Assembly (NCBI RefSeq): GCF_002257645.1
Contig: NZ_NQMO01000005.1
Location: forward strand, 124,001 to 188,000
Direction of reading: 5' to 3'
DNA length: 64,000 nt
Source of the DNA: Paenibacillus sp. XY044
Lineage (GTDB): Bacteria; Bacillota; Bacilli; Paenibacillales; Paenibacillaceae
The notes below the pieces were generated by a model that saw only the letters and a list, made by a program, of their open reading frames with translations, made no database searches and was not told the origin of the DNA. The stretch's first letter is position 1. Each line of letters starts with the position of its first letter. Of the stretch, positions 59,089-64,000 are shown piece after piece. A program made the position numbers and the translations under genes.

Positions 59089-60702
59089 TCACCACACCTT
59101 GTTTGATTGCGGGGTACCATTGATCTCCTTCTTCTCGCGCACCCGGTCTTTCTTCGATGCCCAGGATGGGCGCCGCTTCATCTTCCACCATGGGGCGCGA
59201 ACGAACACGTCCTTGTTATCCTGAACATGGAAAGGGCTGATGCCGGACATATACGGTACGCCAAAGGAGGTCAATTGGGTCACGTGGACCAGAATCCAGA
59301 CCGTGCCCAGCACGATGCCGAACAATCCGAACACCCCGGCCAGAATCATCAGCGGAAACCGCAGCAGGCGGACCGTGATGGCCAGGTTGAAGCGCGGAAT
59401 CGTAAAGGAGGCGATCCCCGTCATCGACACGATAATGACCATCGGGGCCGATACGATGCCGGCTTCGACCGCAGCCTGACCGATAACGAGTGCCCCCAGG
59501 ATACTGACTGCCTGGCCGACGGTTTTCGGGAGCCTTACGCCAGCCTCGCGCAAGGCCTCAAAGGAAATCTCCATAATGAGGGCCTCGACGAGCGCAGGAA
59601 ATGGAATTGCCTCCCGGGCAGCCGCGATGCTGAGCACCAGGGTCGAAGGCAGCATGTCCTGATGATAAGTCGTCGTTGCGATGTACAAGGCAGGCAGAAA
59701 GAGGGCGATAAACACGAATAAGTACCGGATCCACCGGATGAAGTTCGTGATGAAGAACCGCTCGTAGTAATCCTCGCTCGCCTGCATCAGCTGGAAAAAG
59801 GTCACCGGACCGATGAGAACGAACGGCGTACCGTCCGTGAATATGGCGAACCGTCCCTCCAGCAGCTGCGCCGCGGCGGTGTCGGGGCGTTCGGTGTACT
59901 GCAGCTGGGGAAACGGCGAATACGGATGGTCTTCGATCAATTCCTCGATATAGCCGGATTCCAGTACCCCGTCGATTTCAATGTCCTTGAGCCGGTTTTC
60001 GACGTCCCGGATCATCTTAGGATTCGCCAGTCCCTCGATATACGAAAGGACGATATCCGTTTTGGTCTCGGTCCCGAGGACCATGCTCTTCATCTTCAGC
60101 TTTGGGGACTTAATCTTGAAGCGCAGCAGCGCTGTATTGACGCGAAGCATCTCCGTAAATCCTTCGCGCGGCCCGCGGATGACCGCCTCGGTCTCCGGTT
60201 CGGATACGGTCCGCCGCAGTCCACCCTTCACATTGAACAGATGGGCTTCCGAATACCCGTCTACCAGGATGACAGCGCTGGAATTCATCAGTCCCTCGAT
60301 GACGTCCCCCCACATGGTGGCGCTGTTGACTTGGGACAGGGATACGCGCGTATTTTCCAGCGGCTCCAGATCGGGGTCCTGTTCCTTGCCCTCATCCCCC
60401 TCGTTCTTCAGCCGGACCAACCCCTGGATGATGGGCTGGATCATATGGATCTGAAGTTCTTCGGAGAACACGATCCCTTCCACGTATACGAGCAGGCCCT
60501 TGACGCCCGGGGCAACCTCCATGCTCCGGTAGACCATGTCCGAGCAGTCATCGAAGATATCCTTCAGCATCTCTGTATTGACTTTCAGATCCTTCTGGAT
60601 CGGCACCTTATCCAACGAAGGAGACGGCAGACCCAGTGCCCTGCCTGTTGGAAGGGCCATGCGCGGCTTATCCGGTGTTGCACCGCCTTTTTTCATCTCC
60701 AC
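59089..60702 (-). CDS. Spore germinant receptor A subunit (GerAA-like)
   Basis: A 537-residue GerA family protein with a long N-terminal soluble domain (two subdomains, residues 1-300), then about five membrane helices (302-450) and a basic tail. Conserved blocks: DCSDMVYRSMEVAPG, GLLVYVEGIVF, VRGPREGFTE-like IRGPREGFTEMLRVNTALLR, and AIFTDGTPFVLIGPVTFF (read in parts). It begins with a GTG at 60702 or an ATG at 60696; GAGGTGA gives better spacing to the latter. It is the first gene of the operon, with a possible sigma-G promoter at 60750-60780. Confidence 0.95.
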   Translation of the reverse strand: MEMKKGGATPDKPRMALPTGRALGLPSPSLDKVPIQKDLKVNTEMLKDIFDDCSDMVYRSMEVAPGVKGLLVYVEGIVFSEELQIHMIQPIIQGLVRLKNEGDEGKEQDPDLEPLENTRVSLSQVNSATMWGDVIEGLMNSSAVILVDGYSEAHLFNVKGGLRRTVSEPETEAVIRGPREGFTEMLRVNTALLRFKIKSPKLKMKSMVLGTETKTDIVLSYIEGLANPKMIRDVENRLKDIEIDGVLESGYIEELIEDHPYSPFPQLQYTERPDTAAAQLLEGRFAIFTDGTPFVLIGPVTFFQLMQASEDYYERFFITNFIRWIRYLFVFIALFLPALYIATTTYHQDMLPSTLVLSIAAAREAIPFPALVEALIMEISFEALREAGVRLPKTVGQAVSILGALVIGQAAVEAGIVSAPMVIIVSMTGIASFTIPRFNLAITVRLLRFPLMILAGVFGLFGIVLGTVWILVHVTQLTSFGVPYMSGISPFHVQDNKDVFVRAPWWKMKRRPSWASKKDRVREKKEINGTPQSNKVW

Positions 60703-60749
60703 TTGTCACCTCGATTTCCGCTCCTTGCCATCAAGAAGGAATTTAACCG

Positions 60750-60780
60750 TAGGTTGTGCCAAATCTGGATAAATTATGTG
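60750..60780 (-). promoter_or_regulatory. Candidate sigma-G promoter of the ger operon
   Basis: Minus strand CACATA (60780-60775) and CAACCTA (60756-60750), 18 bases apart, resembling the sigma-G consensus TGAATA and CATACTA with mismatches at two positions each. Germination receptor operons are under sigma-G in B. subtilis. Weak evidence. Confidence 0.4.
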
Positions 60781-60800
60781 AATCGATCCGTGAACAGCAC

Positions 60801-60836
60801 AAAAAAACGCCACCCGTTGTATCCCCGGGTGGCGCC
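60801..60836 (-). terminator. Terminator of the chemoreceptor gene
   Basis: Minus strand AGGCGCCACCCGGGG, ATACAAC loop, GGGTGGCG then TTTTTTT. Confidence 0.92.
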
Positions 60837-60849
60837 TGTCTATCATTCA

Positions 60850-62820
60850 TTATTTGTTTTTAAATTGTGCTACTTGCTCGAGCAGCTGCTCAGCCAGCTT
60901 GTTCAATCCGGCCGCCGAAGAGGCAATCTCCTCAATGGAGGCCAGCTGTTCCTGGGCGGAAGCGGAGACGGCCTGCGTATTGCCGGCGGCTGCTTCCGAG
61001 TACCCCTGGATGAGCCGGATCGACTGCTCGACGCTTTCTCCGCTCTGCGCAAGCGAGCGCGACGCTTCGGCGGCCGAGGCGATGTCCGCGCTGGCTCCTT
61101 TGACGGCCTTGCGGATCCGCGTGAACGACCGTCCTGTCAAATCCACCGCTTCGATGCCCTCGGACACCCTCGTCTTCGCATCGTTCATGGCGGACAGAAT
61201 CCGTGTCATCTCGCCCTTCATGCCGCTGACGAGCGCTTCGATCCGCTGGGCCGATTTCTCCGATTGCTCCGACAGCTTCCGCACCTCGATCGCGACAACC
61301 GCGAAGCCCCGTCCATGCTCTCCGGCCCTGGCCGCCTCGATCGAGGCGTTCAGAGCCAATAGGTGTGTCTGCTGGGCAATGCCCGTGATCAAATTGACAA
61401 TTTCGCCGATCTGCGCTGTACGCTCGTTCATCATGTCCACGATACCATCGAGGTCGCTGACCGTCTCATGGATGCTCTGGATTTTGTCCGTGACGCTGAT
61501 CACGGCGGCGTTGCCCTCTTCCGCCGACTGGGTCGTTCGCTGCATTGTCTGCATGACGTCCTCCATGTTCGCCCGAATCCGCTCGGACTCCTTGGACATG
61601 ACCTCCATGCTCACCATGCTCTGCTCCACACTGCGAAGCTGCTGATCGCTTCCGGCGGCGACCTCCTGGATCGCTTCGGTTACATGCTCGATCGCTTTGG
61701 TCGTCTGATCGGCGCCTGCAGCCAGGCCTTTGGCAGACGCGTTCACGTGATCCGTGATCTCTTGAACGCTGACGATCATCGTCCGGAGATTGTCCACCAT
61801 CGCCTGGAAATGACGGCTGAGATTGCCGATCTCATCTTTCTTCGTCGTATCCAAATCTTCGCGCAAATCCCCCTTGCTGATACGTTCGGTCGCCGAAGTG
61901 AGCGCGGAGATCGGCTTAATGATCGAGCGGATATTGAACAGGATGATGGCCAACGCGGCCAAGATGGATATCGAAATGACTAGGATCACCGTGTTCCGGA
62001 TGCCGCTGACGGCACCCGCCACCTCTTTGTCGTACATCGTTCCGGCTATTTTCCACCCGGTGAGCTCGTTCGTCGTGAAGGACGCCCGCTTCTTCTCGTT
62101 TTCGTATGTATAGCTGAATGTTCCTTCTTGGCCGGCAAACAGATGCTTGGTCACCACTTCTTCCACCGGTTCTCCCGTCTTGTTCGGATGCACCACATAG
62201 TTCTTTGCCGTATCGACGATCACGATGTATCCGTCCTTGCCCAGCTTCATCTGGGTCAGGCTGCGAATCGTATCCAGGTTGAGCTCGATCGACATGACAC
62301 CTTTGCCCGAAGGAAGCATCTGGGCGATGGAGGCGGACATTTGGCCGTTGGCCGCTTTAAACACCGGCGAGATGGTCGCGCCCTTCCCCTGCTTGATCGC
62401 CCGGATATACCAGTCCTGCTTGCGGACGTCGTACCGTTCCGGCAGCGGGTCCTCGGAGGCCCGGACGAAATCGCCGCTATCCGTGCCGAGCAATATATCC
62501 TTGACCTCCTTGTGCAGAGTAAGATACTGCCTCAGCTGCGCCTTGAGCTCTCCTCCCTTGCCTGTGGGATCGCTTTCAGCACTGGCGACATAAGGCTGCT
62601 GGATCAAATAGGCGAGATCATCCACCTTGGCCTGGATGTTCTGCGTGATGATCCGGTCAGCCGATTGGCTGCTCTCCAGGGCGCTGTTCATCAGCGTCCC
62701 CTCCATTTTCCCCTTGGCCGATTGGTAAGACAGCATTCCGATCATGACGCTGGGAATGATCAACACGACGAGATAGGATACCAGCATTTTTCGTTTAATG
62801 GACAGCGACATTCGTTTCAC
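60850..62820 (-). CDS. Methyl-accepting chemotaxis protein with dCACHE sensor
   Basis: A 656-residue chemoreceptor. It has a first membrane helix near residue 15 (MLVSYLVVLIIPSVMIGML), then an extracellular double-CACHE-like sensor (residues 40-260), with DSGDFVRASEDPLPERYDVRKQDWY near 115 and the KLGKDGYIVIVDTAKNYVVHPN motif near 195. A second helix (about 270-290), a HAMP domain (IIKPISALTSATERISKGD), and the cytoplasmic signalling tip (IAQQTHLLALNASIEAARAGEHGRGFAVVA) follow. The GTG at 62820 has AAAGGAAA upstream; ATG 62811 is an alternative. It is a single gene with no chemotaxis operon near. Confidence 0.94.
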   Translation of the reverse strand: MKRMSLSIKRKMLVSYLVVLIIPSVMIGMLSYQSAKGKMEGTLMNSALESSQSADRIITQNIQAKVDDLAYLIQQPYVASAESDPTGKGGELKAQLRQYLTLHKEVKDILLGTDSGDFVRASEDPLPERYDVRKQDWYIRAIKQGKGATISPVFKAANGQMSASIAQMLPSGKGVMSIELNLDTIRSLTQMKLGKDGYIVIVDTAKNYVVHPNKTGEPVEEVVTKHLFAGQEGTFSYTYENEKKRASFTTNELTGWKIAGTMYDKEVAGAVSGIRNTVILVISISILAALAIILFNIRSIIKPISALTSATERISKGDLREDLDTTKKDEIGNLSRHFQAMVDNLRTMIVSVQEITDHVNASAKGLAAGADQTTKAIEHVTEAIQEVAAGSDQQLRSVEQSMVSMEVMSKESERIRANMEDVMQTMQRTTQSAEEGNAAVISVTDKIQSIHETVSDLDGIVDMMNERTAQIGEIVNLITGIAQQTHLLALNASIEAARAGEHGRGFAVVAIEVRKLSEQSEKSAQRIEALVSGMKGEMTRILSAMNDAKTRVSEGIEAVDLTGRSFTRIRKAVKGASADIASAAEASRSLAQSGESVEQSIRLIQGYSEAAAGNTQAVSASAQEQLASIEEIASSAAGLNKLAEQLLEQVAQFKNK

Positions 62821-63168
62821 TAGCAGTTTCCTTTCTACTGGGTATTCTGTATCTCCCGACCTCACATCTGTTACTGTAGTCATGGTCTATATGAGCATTT
62901 TCTCATAGATTTATCTCGCTCATCCCCATAACATTTCTACATATATCCATTTTCTTTAAAAATTTTGAACTTATCAATAGGTACTAAGAACTAGTGATAT
63001 TTTCTTTATCATTGAATATCCGATAAAGTTCAGGGCATATCCTCCAACGGACTGCGGCCTTTTTGAACAAAAAAAACAGCCTGGTACTTTGCACCCAGAC
63101 TGCTTGCCAACTTGCTGCTGTTTATTGACTCCCGGTAAATAAAGCTGCTTCCTGCCTCTAAAAACAGA
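62821..63168. other. AT-rich intergenic region between the chemoreceptor and MerR genes
   Basis: About 350 bases, much richer in A and T than the rest. It holds the terminator at 63069-63102 and the presumed chemoreceptor promoter region, but I could not identify a clear sigma-A or sigma-D promoter or a small gene. GAACTTATC recurs in inverted form as GATAAAGTTC about 45 bases apart, with one extra base. Confidence 0.4.
63069..63102 (-). terminator. Terminator of the MerR gene
   Basis: Minus strand CAGTCTGG, GTGCAAAGTA loop, CCAGGCTG then TTTTTTTT. Confidence 0.85.
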
Positions 63169-63585
63169 CTAACGTTTCAAAGCGTTCGTAATCCGTTCCT
63201 GCAGTGCCACAAGCTCTTCCCGTACACGGGCGATCTCCTGGATTTTCACGTCCAGCAGGCCGATCTGCTTGGTGACCGCCTCTCCCATCTGCTCCAGCTC
63301 AGCCGTGCGCTGGGCATCGTCGGACGAGGACGAAAATTTGCTGCGGTGCAGCTCCACCTGTTCATGAATCTGCAGATACTCCTGAATTTCCTGCAGGGAG
63401 AAGCCGAGCACATTGCGGGCCAAAACGATATTTTTCAAATGCTGTACGTCTTCTTCCGTATATAAACGCATGCCTCCGTCCGAGCGCTCGGGCGATTTGA
63501 TGAGGCCGATTTCCTCATAGTAGCGGATCGTCCGCTTGGTCAGGCCGGTTTCCTTCGCTACGTCATCAATTTTAAGCCAGTCCAC
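63169..63585 (-). CDS. MerR-family transcriptional regulator
   Basis: A 138-residue MerR regulator. The N-terminal DNA-binding domain is complete (KIDDVAKETGLTKRTIRYYEEIGLI, then RLYTEEDVQHL); a C-terminal coiled coil follows (about residues 75-130) with no cysteine cluster, so metal sensing is unlikely. The start GTG at 63585 follows GGGAGG; an upstream ATG at 63600 overlaps that ribosome site. It lies 80 bases after the stop of the partial gene upstream, in the same direction, and might regulate it. Confidence 0.92.
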   Translation of the reverse strand: MDWLKIDDVAKETGLTKRTIRYYEEIGLIKSPERSDGGMRLYTEEDVQHLKNIVLARNVLGFSLQEIQEYLQIHEQVELHRSKFSSSSDDAQRTAELEQMGEAVTKQIGLLDVKIQEIARVREELVALQERITNALKR

Positions 63586-63665
63586 TTCCGTTCCTCCCAT
63601 TCAAGGTTCTACCCCAAGTATATCGTTCTCCCTGGCGGAATGCCAATGCGGAGGGTTCGGCCGGC

Positions 63666-64000
63666 CTACAACCTGTCCTTCGGTTTTTCTCCGATCAAAC
63701 CAAGCAGAAACATTTGGGAATAAGCAAAACCGCCATGAATCTTCTGCACAATCGCGGGAACGCTCAAATCATGTTCCAAGTACATCGAGAGAATGCGGTG
63801 CATGAATTGTTTTTGATCCGTTAGTGAGAACTCCTGCAGCTGCTTGACGAAGTCCTTATCGATCTGCTCCCTCCCTCCAAGCTCCTGCTGCAGCCGATAA
63901 CCTGCCACATACAAAACGGCAGCCGTTTCCTCATCGGTTTTGCGATGCTCGGCAACATAATCGGCAATCCAGTCTCTGACCAGGGTGGAAGTATCCTTAT
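63666..64000 (-). CDS. Unknown protein, N-terminus cut by window edge
   Basis: The open frame runs leftward to its stop at 63666 and continues open to the window edge, so at least 111 residues are visible and the start is missing. The end is rich in charged residues, with LYVAGYRLQQELGGREQIDKD and LSMYLEHDLSVPAIVQKIHGG. The mix of Gln, Leu and Glu suggests a helical soluble protein. I do not recognise the family. A MerR gene follows it. Confidence 0.6.
   Translation of the reverse strand, partial: KDTSTLVRDWIADYVAEHRKTDEETAAVLYVAGYRLQQELGGREQIDKDFVKQLQEFSLTDQKQFMHRILSMYLEHDLSVPAIVQKIHGGFAYSQMFLLGLIGEKPKDRL

Overview
The window looks like a piece of chromosome from a spore-forming Firmicute of the Paenibacillaceae, Paenibacillus or a near relative. 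It carries spoIIR and a gerA-type germinant receptor operon, keeps the B. subtilis prfA-prmC...spoIIR-ywlC-ywlD-ywlE-ywlF-ywlG-glyA order, encodes a glutaminyl-tRNA synthetase that B. subtilis lacks, and has a fairly high GC content with strong AGGAGG-type ribosome sites and some GTG/TTG starts. I saw no rRNA, tRNA, insertion sequence, prophage or CRISPR array.

Layout. 1-10.8 kb (all minus strand) is a housekeeping block transcribed leftward: prfA, prmC, two tandem SEDS (RodA/FtsW-like) genes, spoIIR, ywlC, mntP, ywlE, then rpiB-ywlG-glyA. The last three sit behind their own promoter, a ZTP (pfl) riboswitch and an intrinsic terminator (2275-2438), which is the best regulatory find in the window. 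10.9-16.1 kb holds an amino-acid permease divergent from a LysR regulator, then a tightly overlapping four-gene operon: ECF sigma factor, zinc-finger anti-sigma, membrane protein and a DUF4097 beta-solenoid membrane protein. 16.1-22.1 kb has ychF, an ECF vitamin-type transporter (S component, fused double ATPase, EcfT) and type II isopentenyl-diphosphate isomerase. 22.3-28.2 kb has mntH behind an MntR-like box, a degenerate phospholipase-D-like protein, a Fur-box-controlled siderophore ATPase and cardiolipin synthase.

28.4-34.8 kb is an efflux region: TetR plus two SMR subunits behind a perfect palindrome, an AhpD-like protein, then TetR plus an RND pump. 34.8-46.1 kb is a mosaic of single genes: mobA, two MFS transporters (one behind an attenuator-like leader), glnS, DUF2164, two GNATs, MOSC, SDR and a YoaE-type molybdopterin oxidoreductase. 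46.3-56.4 kb has an NmrA-like protein, glutathione peroxidase, an oxalate decarboxylase-like bicupin with an altered active-site lid, an LLM flavoprotein, an RG-tailed DEAD-box helicase, a UbiB-family kinase coupled to a phasin-like protein, ThuA, hemD and DUF2062. 56.5-60.7 kb is the germinant receptor operon in the order A, C, small two-helix protein, B. 60.8-64 kb has a chemoreceptor, a MerR regulator and the start-truncated end of an unknown gene.

Themes: metal and one-carbon homeostasis are controlled by recognisable sites (ZTP riboswitch, MntR-like box, Fur box); several conserved proteins (SpoIIR, PrmC, the RND pump) carry Ala/Gly-rich low-complexity inserts; and four enzyme-family members have altered catalytic positions (oxalate decarboxylase, SDR, PLD-like protein) or a large insert (YwlE). 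No obviously new multi-gene system is present; the strongest candidates for undescribed biology are YwlG inside a ZTP-controlled operon and the sigma/anti-sigma/DUF4097 operon.
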